Assembly (NCBI GenBank): GCA_944338265.1
Contig: CALVLO010000029.1
Coordinates: 1 to 12,216 of the forward strand
Source: an uncultured Clostridia bacterium
GTDB lineage: Bacteria; Bacillota; Clostridia; Christensenellales; Borkfalkiaceae
Length of the DNA stretch: 12,216 nucleotides
Direction of reading: 5' to 3'
A program made the position numbers and the translations under genes. Each line of letters opens with the position of its first letter. The stretch's first letter is position 1. Below, piece after piece: positions 1-5,310 of this stretch. The notes below the pieces were generated by a model that had not been told where the DNA came from, searched no databases, and was given only the letters and a program-made list of their open reading frames with translations.

Positions 1-1452
1 GCAAACCTCTTAAAGCAGCGGCAGAATGCCTTTTACCATGACTATACGATCAACGTCTGCGCGGGTACGGCGGCGGGCATCGGGCTGGACGCATTGCGCC
101 CCGTACAGGCCTCCATGCGCGACCCGCTCCAAAGCAAGACGATCACGCTCTCGTGCGGCAAGCTGACGACGGGCGTCACCATCCGCCCGTGGACGGGTAT
201 CTTCATGTTGCGCAACTTAAAATCGCCCGAAACGTACTTTCAGGCGGCATTCCGCGTGCAGAGTCCGTGGGAAGTGATGGGCGACGACGGCGAAAAGCGC
301 ATCATCAAGCAGGAATGTTATGTGTTCGACTTCGCGCTCGACAGAGCTTTGCGGCAAATCTCCGACTATTCCTGCCGCCTGAACGTGGACGAAAGCAACC
401 CCGAAAAGAAGGTGGCGGAGTTCATCCACTTTTTACCCGTGCTCGCCTACGACGGCAGCACCATGAAGCAGGTGGACGCGCAAGACATTCTCGACATCGC
501 CATGGCGGGCACGAGTGCAACGCTGCTCGCCAAGCGGTGGGAATCGGCGTTGCTCGTCAACGTGGATAACGAAACGCTCTCCCGCCTCCTGAACAACCCC
601 GAAGCGCTCGACGCGCTCATGCACATCGAGGGGTTTCGTTCGCTCAATCAGGACATTGAAACCATCATCAACAAGTCCGAACACGTCAAAAAAGCGAAAA
701 AAGAAGGCGACGAGAAACTTACGCCCAAAGAAAAGAGGGAGCTTTCCGAAGAGGAAAAAGAATACAAGTCCAAGCGCAAGGAGATCCAAGAAAAGCTCAT
801 CAAATTCGCCACGCGCGTGCCCGTCTTTATGTATCTTACTGACTACCGCGAGCGTTCGCTCAAAGACGTCATCACGCAGTTGGAGCCGGGTCTGTTCAAA
901 AAGGTGACGGGGCTCAACGTGAAGGACTTTGAGCTTTTATGCTCCATCGGCGTATTCAACGCGCCGCTCATGAACGACGCCATCTTCAAATTCAAGCGGT
1001 ACGAAGATTCGAGCCTCTCCTATACGGGTATTGAAAAGCATATCTCCGACGAGATCGGCGGCTGGGATACCACGATCCGCCGCGAGGAATACGAAAAGTT
1101 GTTCTACAACCAGCAGGCGACGATGGCAGCGCCCGAGCAGAGGACAGACGAAGAGATTGCGGCAGCCGAGAGCGCTCCGTTGGAAACTGCGGAAGCTGCG
1201 GCACAGCCCGAGAAGGAGGCGGCACCCGCCGTCTATACGACGATCGAAAAGCAACAGTCACAAGAGACTGCTCCCGCGTTTGATACTTCCACTCTTACCG
1301 AGGGTACCGCCGTTTTACATGCAAAATTTGGCGAAGGAAGGATCGTCAAGATCGACAAACTCGGCAAATATATCCACGTCGCCTTCTCCGTCGGCGAAAA
1401 AACATTCGCAAACAGCGCCTTTGCACAGGGGTTTTTGAAATTAAAGGGATGA
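1..1452 (+). CDS. Helicase-like protein of a mobile element, C-terminal part (5' end outside window)
   Basis: The frame is open from base 1 to the TGA at 1450-1452, so the gene starts upstream; the TTG at 94 is not a credible start. 483 residues are visible. Residues about 49-90 look like the end of a superfamily 2 helicase core: GKLTTGVT (53-60) matches the motif V region and QAAFRVQS (81-88) the motif VI region, the arrangement known from type III restriction/DEAD-like helicases found in Firmicutes mobile elements. A very charged Lys/Glu stretch lies near residues 205-235, suggesting a helix or coiled coil, and an Ala/Glu-rich linker near 375-420. The last 50 residues (HAKFGEGRIVKIDKLG...) resemble the Tudor-like C-terminal domain of PcrA/UvrD helicases. 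It probably unwinds or translocates on DNA during transfer or defence; the Walker motifs lie outside the window. It is followed within 5 bases by an SOS box. Family call is fairly safe, precise role unknown. Confidence 0.75.
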   Translation, partial: ANLLKQRQNAFYHDYTINVCAGTAAGIGLDALRPVQASMRDPLQSKTITLSCGKLTTGVTIRPWTGIFMLRNLKSPETYFQAAFRVQSPWEVMGDDGEKRIIKQECYVFDFALDRALRQISDYSCRLNVDESNPEKKVAEFIHFLPVLAYDGSTMKQVDAQDILDIAMAGTSATLLAKRWESALLVNVDNETLSRLLNNPEALDALMHIEGFRSLNQDIETIINKSEHVKKAKKEGDEKLTPKEKRELSEEEKEYKSKRKEIQEKLIKFATRVPVFMYLTDYRERSLKDVITQLEPGLFKKVTGLNVKDFELLCSIGVFNAPLMNDAIFKFKRYEDSSLSYTGIEKHISDEIGGWDTTIRREEYEKLFYNQQATMAAPEQRTDEEIAAAESAPLETAEAAAQPEKEAAPAVYTTIEKQQSQETAPAFDTSTLTEGTAVLHAKFGEGRIVKIDKLGKYIHVAFSVGEKTFANSAFAQGFLKLKG

Positions 1453-1456
1453 AATA

Positions 1457-1470
1457 CGAACAAACGTTCT
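1457..1470 (+). promoter_or_regulatory. LexA (SOS) box, Bacillus type
   Basis: CGAACAAACGTTCT matches the Gram-positive LexA/DinR consensus CGAACRNRYGTTYC at 13 of 14 positions. It lies just upstream of the -35 element at 1479-1484. A related dyad, ACAAACGTTTGT at 1482-1493, is a perfect 12-base palindrome overlapping the end of the -35 and the spacer; aligned on the same centre it matches the consensus at 10 of 14 positions. Two tandem operators of this kind would give tight LexA repression and induction by DNA damage. This is inferred from sequence only. Confidence 0.75.
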
Positions 1471-1478
1471 CGTTTTGC

Positions 1479-1508
1479 TTGACAAACGTTTGTTTTGCAT
1501 GATATAAT
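1479..1508 (+). promoter_or_regulatory. Strong sigma-A promoter of the structured RNA
   Basis: Perfect -35 TTGACA (1479-1484) and perfect -10 TATAAT (1503-1508) with an 18-base spacer. Transcription should start near 1514-1516, just at the first hairpin of the RNA. The spacer contains most of the second palindrome (1482-1493), so a repressor bound there would block polymerase. Confidence 0.88.
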
Positions 1509-1514
1509 GTCCTT

Positions 1515-2016
1515 GTATCAAAAAAGATACGCGCAAAATGCCCATGTCGGTGAAAGAAACGAGCGGACAAGTCACGTTCCCATTGCTTTATGAAGCTTGC
1601 AACTCCTCGGCAAATATGGCTTTAACGGGCTTGCCCGGCCGGCGGCGGATCGGTCGCGAAGGCGGCATTTTGCACAACAAAAAATGGTACCCGAGCAAGC
1701 TGTGTCTCCTGACACTGCATCTCGATTCATTTGCAGCGGTGGCGCACTTACGCTGCCGAGGCTTGCCACGACGGGTTACAAAGAATGGCTGTTTGATTGC
1801 GCTGCGACCTCACTTTGTGAGTAGCGAACGGCAGTCGTCACTGTTTATAACGAGCGGCTTTGCGGCCGCTTATGGTGGAGGTTCTCGCTTCCGCCGATGC
1901 TTTTGTTGCGCTCTCATAAGGCGCGCAAAGGCCGTTATAAGCATACCGTTTTTTGGACAGATCATAGAAACCAAGTCCATGGAAAGGTAACGCTTTCTGT
2001 GGGCTTTTTTGTTTTA
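1515..2016 (+). ncRNA. Large structured non-coding RNA (about 500 nt), GOLLD/ROOL-like in style
   Basis: A perfect promoter and a strong terminator bracket a stretch with no credible gene but many helices. Read by eye: 5' hairpin 1515-1519/1526-1530 (A6 loop); perfect 10-bp long-range helix 1533-1542/1664-1673; a junction closed by 1687-1693/1772-1779 (one bulge) and 1695-1700/1761-1766 that holds hairpins 1702-1706/1711-1715 (TCCT loop) and 1738-1744/1751-1757; hairpin 1809-1813/1817-1821 inside 1800-1803/1823-1826; 11-bp helix 1842-1852/1933-1943 closing a junction with hairpins 1853-1858/1865-1870, 1874-1881/1888-1895 and 1906-1911/1923-1928; then the terminator stem. The only long ORF here (start 1538) has no ribosome binding site. 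Size, density of junctions, SOS-type promoter and mobile setting recall the large phage-linked RNAs GOLLD and ROOL, but I cannot assign it to either by sequence. Function unknown. Confidence 0.75.
1973..2016 (+). terminator. Rho-independent terminator of the structured RNA
   Basis: A 14-bp stem (1973-1986 with 1993-2006, including a few G-U pairs) with loop GTAACG is followed by a T-rich run (CTTTTTTGTTTTA). It ends the RNA unit about 70 bases before the next ribosome binding site, so the SOS promoter is mostly insulated from the mobilization genes. Confidence 0.88.
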
Positions 2017-2086
2017 TTCGAGGCTATCTTCCCGCTCTTTTCAGCGCGGGTCAGAGATAGAGATAATGACAAGCAGGAGGAACGTT

Positions 2087-2119
2087 ATGAGCAAACAAAC
2101 GCCGATCAGACCGCCATAA
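2087..2119 (+). CDS. Ten-codon minigene or broken start of a small gene
   Basis: ATG at 2087 sits 6 bases after a very good AGGAGG (2075-2080) and encodes MSKQTPIRPP before TAA at 2117-2119. Two bases later another ATG (2122) opens a second small ORF in a different frame that lacks its own ribosome binding site. Either this is a translated leader that hands ribosomes to the next ORF, or a small gene that has been frameshifted. No known function. Confidence 0.35.
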   Translation: MSKQTPIRPP

Positions 2120-2121
2120 TT

Positions 2122-2262
2122 ATGAAAACCAAACGGAAAGTAAAGTCGCATTATGGCAAGCAAACTTTTCAGGGCTCCCGCAAAAGATTGCGCAGCAAGA
2201 TTTTGTGGGAAAAGGAGGCACAACGGAGCATAACGCGCGGCGACGCTTGCGGCGCTGCGTAA
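2122..2262 (+). CDS. Small very basic hypothetical protein (46 aa)
   Basis: MKTKRKVKSHYGKQ... is rich in Lys/Arg, ends at the TAA at 2260-2262 and lies immediately upstream of the putative oriT. There is no Shine-Dalgarno directly in front; translation would have to be coupled to the minigene ending 2 bases before. A short DNA-binding accessory protein for mobilization would fit the place and charge, but nothing in the sequence proves this, and it may equally be a decayed fragment or non-coding. Confidence 0.3.
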   Translation: MKTKRKVKSHYGKQTFQGSRKRLRSKILWEKEAQRSITRGDACGAA

Positions 2263-2283
2263 AAAGCGAAGTTTTTGCCGACG

Positions 2284-2325
2284 AAAGTATAGCCCACTAT
2301 ACTTTGCGAGCAAAGTATGTGGGCT
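2284..2325 (+). other. oriT: Putative origin of transfer (oriT) of MobV/pMV158 type
   Basis: Three overlapping inverted repeats lie just before the relaxase gene. IR1 pairs AAAGTATAG (2284-2292) with CTATACTTT (2297-2305) around CCCA. IR2 pairs ATACTTTG (2299-2306) with CAAAGTAT (2311-2318) around CGAG. IR3 pairs AGCCCAC (2291-2297) with GTGGGCT (2319-2325) and extends IR2 into a 15-bp hairpin with one bulged T. IR1 and IR2/IR3 cannot form together. The pMV158 oriT, cut by MobM, likewise lies next to mob and, from memory, has the arms AAAGTATA/TATACTTT and alternative hairpins, with nicking after GTGTG. The GTGGG at 2319-2323 is the likeliest equivalent of the nick region (inference). Confidence 0.7.
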
Positions 2326-2353
2326 CTGCGAGGCTTTTGAATCAAGAAAAACA

Positions 2354-2369
2354 AGGAGGTGAGAATATA
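2354..2369 (+). promoter_or_regulatory. Ribosome binding site placing the relaxase start at an AUA codon
   Basis: AGGAGG at 2354-2359 is followed, 7 bases on, by ATA at 2367-2369. Starting there gives MSFLVCHMEKY, the normal MobV N-terminus. The first in-frame ATG (2388) is 28 bases from the site and would remove the conserved first strand. GTG at 2360 is out of frame and hits TAA at once. Confidence 0.6.
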
Positions 2370-3467
2370 AGTTTTTTAGTTTGTCACATGGAGAAGTATC
2401 ACAAGACGGACATTGCGCCCGTCGAGAATGAGAACGAGCGCGACGAGAATTATCAGGCGGACAACCCGCAGATAAACCCTACGCGCACGCGAGAGAATTA
2501 CAACATTATCAGGCGGCAGCGGTCATACACGCAGTTCATCAACGATAAGATCGCGGCGCTTGACTTGCCAACCAAAGTACGGAAGGATGCCGTGCTGATG
2601 TGTTCCTTTGTTGTGGGTTCAGACAGAGAATTTTTCAGGAGGCTTTCCACGAACAAGCAGCAGCAATTCTTTGTGGACTGCACCCGCTTCTTTGCGGAGC
2701 GGTACGGCGAAGACAACATCATCTCGGCAGTCGTCCACATGGATGAGACGACACCGCACCTACATTTGAATCTCGTTCCGATTGCAGGCGGCAGACTGTC
2801 CGCAAAGACGCTGTTCGGACGAAAGGAGCTGCAGAGTTTGCAGACAGACTTCCACGCCGCCGTGGGCAAAAAATGGAATTTACAGCGCGGGCGGGAAGGA
2901 AGTCAGGCGAAACATCTGTCCACAGCGGAGTTCAAGGCAAAGAAGATCGTCGAGCAGGCGAATGGGGAAGCCGACCGCAGATTGCGGATAACGCAGCTCG
3001 ACGCCAAAGAAATTCTCGTGGAGGCACAATCACAGGCCGACCGTAAATTGCAGATGGCGCAGTCTCAAGCAGATGAGCTTGTCGCCGAGGCGCAATCTCA
3101 GGCGGACAACGCCAAAGCACAGGCACAGGAGTATCTGGACGGCGTCATCCACTCGGTGGAGAACGAGAAGGCAAAGCCCATTCCAAAGCGGAGGCGTCAA
3201 GCAGAGGAAGAGATCACTCTACTCCGCACGGAGAACGAGGCGTTACGGCAATCAAAGAGCATTGCCGATCGCGACCGCAAGGACTTATTCGAGCAGCTGC
3301 AAAAAGCAGAACGCGCGGGCAAAGGTAAGGAGCAAGCATTTAAAATGGTGAACGATATGCTCTCCGCCTATCCTGAAGAATTTGATGTGCTGCTGAGCAA
3401 GTCGCGAGCAAAGAAATCTGGCACGTCGCCGTTCAAATCGCACGGCTTTGACCGCGACGGCAAGTAA
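2367..3467 (+). CDS. mobV: MobV-family relaxase (Mob/Pre), AUA start
   Basis: A plasmid mobilization relaxase: it nicks oriT, stays bound to the 5' DNA end and leads the strand into the recipient through a helper's conjugation channel. From the AUA start the protein has 366 residues. Conserved blocks are the N-terminal SFLVCHMEKY, motif 2 RTRENYN (40-46) and the metal-binding motif 3 HMDETTPHLHLNLVP (124-138), all typical of Mob_Pre. From about residue 195 the chain is a long, charged coiled coil with repeated AQSQAD units. Length is in the shorter range for the family. The putative oriT lies 42 bases upstream of the start in the same orientation, as in pMV158; a 50-residue ORF and a terminator follow. 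No mating-pair formation or integrase genes are visible, so it would be mobilized by another element. Codon use is less GC-rich than in the minus-strand genes to the right, consistent with transfer. Confidence 0.9.
   Translation: MSFLVCHMEKYHKTDIAPVENENERDENYQADNPQINPTRTRENYNIIRRQRSYTQFINDKIAALDLPTKVRKDAVLMCSFVVGSDREFFRRLSTNKQQQFFVDCTRFFAERYGEDNIISAVVHMDETTPHLHLNLVPIAGGRLSAKTLFGRKELQSLQTDFHAAVGKKWNLQRGREGSQAKHLSTAEFKAKKIVEQANGEADRRLRITQLDAKEILVEAQSQADRKLQMAQSQADELVAEAQSQADNAKAQAQEYLDGVIHSVENEKAKPIPKRRRQAEEEITLLRTENEALRQSKSIADRDRKDLFEQLQKAERAGKGKEQAFKMVNDMLSAYPEEFDVLLSKSRAKKSGTSPFKSHGFDRDGK
3021..3110 (+). repeat. Imperfect in-frame repeats in the relaxase coiled coil
   Basis: The coding sequence holds three copies of the peptide AQSQAD within about 30 codons, set in the pattern AQSQADxKLQM / AQSQADELVAE / AQSQADNAKAQ. 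At DNA level the copies are similar but not identical (for example CACAATCACAGGCCGAC against CGCAATCTCAGGCGGAC), so they are diverged duplications within the coiled-coil region. Confidence 0.55.
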
Positions 3468-3526
3468 CAACTGAATAAACGAAAACAAGGAGGAAAGCGA
3501 TCGAGCGAATTACATAACCGAGGGGA

Positions 3527-3679
3527 ATGGCGAGAGATAAGACGGAGATACAGAGTTGCGAGTTTGACTCGCTTGCAAGGTTTCTGCTTCCTGCGATCCG
3601 CGCGTTTTATGAAGATGAGGACAACAGGCGTGAATTTGAGGCATGGCAGGCGGAGCGAGCAAGACGGGATAACAAGTAA
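3527..3679 (+). CDS. Small accessory protein downstream of the relaxase (50 aa)
   Basis: MARDKTEIQSCEFDSLARFL... ends at TAA 3677-3679. It is acidic in the middle (YEDEDNRREFEAW) and ends in a charged tail. Short proteins with the pattern LARxLLPxI..F.....REFE.W are, from memory, common next to Mob relaxases and other genes in Firmicutes mobile elements; their function is unknown. The GAGGGG just before the ATG is unusually close for a ribosome binding site, and the better AAGGAGG at 3487-3493 is 33 bases away, so the start is a little uncertain; an in-frame stop at 3515-3517 excludes any earlier start. It lies 59 bases after the relaxase stop and just before a strong terminator, so it probably belongs to the same transcript. 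Confidence 0.65.
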   Translation: MARDKTEIQSCEFDSLARFLLPAIRAFYEDEDNRREFEAWQAERARRDNK

Positions 3680-3709
3680 AAGTATTTGACTAAATTGCCG
3701 AATGGCAAG

Positions 3710-3748
3710 CGGCGGGCGCTTCAAACGAAGCGCCCGCCGTTATTTTAT
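3710..3748 (+). terminator. Rho-independent terminator of the mobilization operon
   Basis: A 13-bp GC-rich stem (3710-3722 with 3727-3739, loop AAAC) is followed by TTATTTTATG. It marks the end of the plus-strand mobile genes. Confidence 0.88.
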
Positions 3749-3763
3749 GTTCTGAAGTAAATT

Positions 3764-3807
3764 TTAAAGGCGAAGCCGTCTCCTAAAGGAAACGAGTTCG
3801 CCTTTAA
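3764..3807 (-). terminator. Hairpin after the tRNA operon, likely terminator
   Basis: TTAAAGGCGAA (3764-3774) pairs perfectly with TTCGCCTTTAA (3797-3807). The 22-base loop carries a further small TCC/GGA stem. On the minus strand the 3' arm runs into TTTAAAATTTA, an imperfect U-tract 7 bases past the encoded CCA of tRNA-Glu. On the plus strand it is followed by TTTGTTT, so it could work both ways between converging units. Confidence 0.5.
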
Positions 3808-3813
3808 TTTGTT

Positions 3814-3888
3814 TGGTGACCCCGACGGGAATCGAACCCATGATACCACCGTGAAAGGGTGATGTCTTAACCTCTTGACCACGGGGCC
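3814..3888 (-). tRNA. tRNA-Glu (anticodon UUC)
   Basis: On the minus strand the gene begins GGCCCCGTGG and ends GGGGTCACCA with CCA encoded, 75 nt. The acceptor stem pairs GGCCCCG with CGGGGTC (one G-U). The anticodon loop is CTTTCAC (anticodon TTC) and the T-loop is GGTTCGATTCC. It is the last gene of the fMet-Met-Glu cluster, and its 3' end faces the mobile DNA, which makes it a possible integration target. Confidence 0.95.
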
Positions 3889-3934
3889 GGAAGTGGTACG
3901 GACGGGGCGGCGTGCCGCGCGCGTCCGAGGATAT

Positions 3935-3960
3935 AAAAAACGGCTTGACGCCGATTTTTT
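3935..3960 (-). terminator. Short hairpin with A/T tracts on both sides between tRNA genes
   Basis: AAAAAACGGC TTGAC GCCGATTTTTT: a 4-bp GC stem (3941-3944/3950-3953) flanked by six A and six T. Directly after tRNA-Met on the minus strand it reads as a short terminator or attenuator. No separate promoter for tRNA-Glu is evident between it and 3889, so some read-through is likely. Confidence 0.4.
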
Positions 3961-4037
3961 TGGTAGCGATGAGTGGAGTCGAACCGCTGACCTATCGGGT
4001 ATGAACCGATCGCTCTAACCAACTAAGCTACATCGCC
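3961..4037 (-). tRNA. tRNA-Met, elongator (anticodon CAU)
   Basis: The minus strand begins GGCGATGTAGCTTAG and ends CATCGCTACCA, 77 nt with CCA. The acceptor stem is GGCGATG/CATCGCT with a G-U first pair, and the anticodon stem ATCGG/CCGAT encloses the loop TTCATAC. It resembles B. subtilis elongator tRNA-Met over its length; a CAU tRNA-Ile is much less likely. Confidence 0.93.
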
Positions 4038-4040
4038 GTA

Positions 4041-4117
<77 letters not shown>

Positions 4118-4150
4118 ATATTGGTACCCGGATGACCGAATAGCTTATTC

Positions 4151-4179
4151 ATTGTAACGGAACGGGAGGCATTTGTCAA
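4151..4179 (-). promoter_or_regulatory. Promoter of the tRNA operon
   Basis: On the minus strand there is a perfect -35 TTGACA (4174-4179) and a -10 TACAAT (4151-4156) with a 17-base spacer. The start should fall near 4144, about 27 bases before tRNA-fMet. Confidence 0.9.
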
Positions 4180-4313
4180 CCGTTTTCGGAAAAATATTTG
4201 AAATTTTTTGCAGATTTTTCGGGGCGGGTGCCCGATGACGCCCCATCCCCCGCCGCATTGCCTGTGCGCGGCGGGCGGCGGAGCGCATCCCCCCCTCGCC
4301 GAAAAGCGGCGCG
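4180..4313. other. Intergenic region with palindromes between tRNA promoter and asparaginase stop
   Basis: No gene is seen. It holds GGGGCG/CGCCCC (4220-4225/4238-4243) and a stem pairing CCCGCCGC with GCGGCGGG farther right. The part from about 4285 to the asparaginase stop, GCATCCCCCCCTCGCCG, AAAA, then GCGGCGCGTTAA, resembles the right end of the repeat modules at 11739-11773 and 12189-12216. No hairpin followed by a T-run on the minus strand was found, so the asparaginase operon has no clear intrinsic terminator here. Confidence 0.45.
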
Positions 4314-5303
4314 TTAAAAAATATCGCGCGAGACGGGCTGATAGAACAGCCGTTCGACCTCCTCCCCCTTGGCGAACGCCAAAAGCCACATGAGCTTGGC
4401 GACCGTTGCTTCGAGCGTCATGCAGCGCGCTTCCAGAACAGTACCGCAGGCGCGGAGCTTCCTGCCCACGGCGTAGGTATCCATGGCGCTCCCCTCCCGC
4501 TCCACCTGCGTGGTGAGCACCGCCGTTTTGCCCATGGCGAGGAACGCCTTTAAGCGGGCGAAAAACGCATCGTTCTCGTAATTGGGCAGCCCGCCCGCGC
4601 CGAACGATTCGATGATGAGACCATCGCAATGCGCCTCGAGATAATCGAAGATATCCGCCCGCAGCGAGGGGATCATTTTGAGGACGAACACGTTCTCGTT
4701 AAGTGCGTGGAAAAAGCGCGGCGCGCAGGCGGGCTTTTTCTCCCTGATATAATAAAAGGGCTTGCCCTCGCGCAGGACGGCGGTGGCGGGGAAATCGATG
4801 CTCGAAAAGGCGTTGAAGCTCTTGGTGCGCGTCTTTTTGGCGCGCGTGCCGAGAATGACGCTGCCGTCGAAGACGATATGCACGCCCGAGGCGCCCTCGT
4901 CCGCGCAATAGGAGAACGCATCGGCGAGGTTGCGGCGGGCATCGGTATCGCGCGTGTACACCGACTTTTGCGAGCCCGTGAGCACGATGGGCTTGGCGCT
5001 CTCCTGAATGAGATAGGAGAGTGCGGCGGCGGTATACGCCATCGTATCCGTGCCGTGGGTGATGACGAAGCCATCGTACTTGGCGTAATTTTCCTCGATG
5101 AGGCGCGCGACGGCGAGCCAATGGCTGCCGCGGACATTGGTGCTATCGAGATTGAAGGGCTGCACGGCGGTGACGGCGCAGAGGCGCGCGATCTCGGGCA
5201 CGCAGTCCAACAGTTCCCGGGAGGAGAGTTCGGGTTCCAGCCCGTTGCCCCTGTTGCGGGAGGCGATGGTCCCGCCCGTTGCGATCATGAGAATGTGTTT
5301 CAT
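4314..5303 (-). CDS. ansA: L-asparaginase, cytoplasmic type
   Basis: Hydrolyses L-asparagine to aspartate and ammonia. 329 residues, the usual size. The N-terminus MKHILMIATGGTIAS carries the first active-site loop with the nucleophile Thr12; HGTDTMAYTAAALSYL (from 83) carries the second Thr85-Asp86 pair; GSQKSVYTRDTDARRN follows near 110. There is no signal peptide, so it acts in the cytoplasm, as type I enzymes do; the symbol ansA is by similarity only. Start chosen at the ATG 5303 because GAGGGG lies just upstream and the protein then begins exactly at the family N-terminus; the frame continues open further upstream but that part is the shadow of the preceding gene. It is the last gene of a three-gene operon, 7 bases after the stop of the phosphatase-like gene. 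The final codon region touches a possible palindromic repeat remnant. Confidence 0.93.
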   Translation of the reverse strand: MKHILMIATGGTIASRNRGNGLEPELSSRELLDCVPEIARLCAVTAVQPFNLDSTNVRGSHWLAVARLIEENYAKYDGFVITHGTDTMAYTAAALSYLIQESAKPIVLTGSQKSVYTRDTDARRNLADAFSYCADEGASGVHIVFDGSVILGTRAKKTRTKSFNAFSSIDFPATAVLREGKPFYYIREKKPACAPRFFHALNENVFVLKMIPSLRADIFDYLEAHCDGLIIESFGAGGLPNYENDAFFARLKAFLAMGKTAVLTTQVEREGSAMDTYAVGRKLRACGTVLEARCMTLEATVAKLMWLLAFAKGEEVERLFYQPVSRDIF

Positions 5304-5310
5304 AGACCCC

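Noticed and set aside
1453..1516. SOS promoter driving the mobilization genes
   Set aside because: A strong terminator at 1973-2016 stands between, so the RNA is the direct product; only read-through could reach the relaxase.
1538..1990. 150-codon ORF across the structured RNA region
   Set aside because: No ribosome binding site, its start lies within a 10-bp long-range helix and its end within the terminator stem; the protein has no recognisable features. The RNA structure explains the sequence better.
2205..2366. N-terminal extension of the relaxase to a GTG at 2205
   Set aside because: It would translate the putative oriT hairpins and pass through the perfect AGGAGG at 2354-2359; MobV proteins begin at the SFLVCHM segment.
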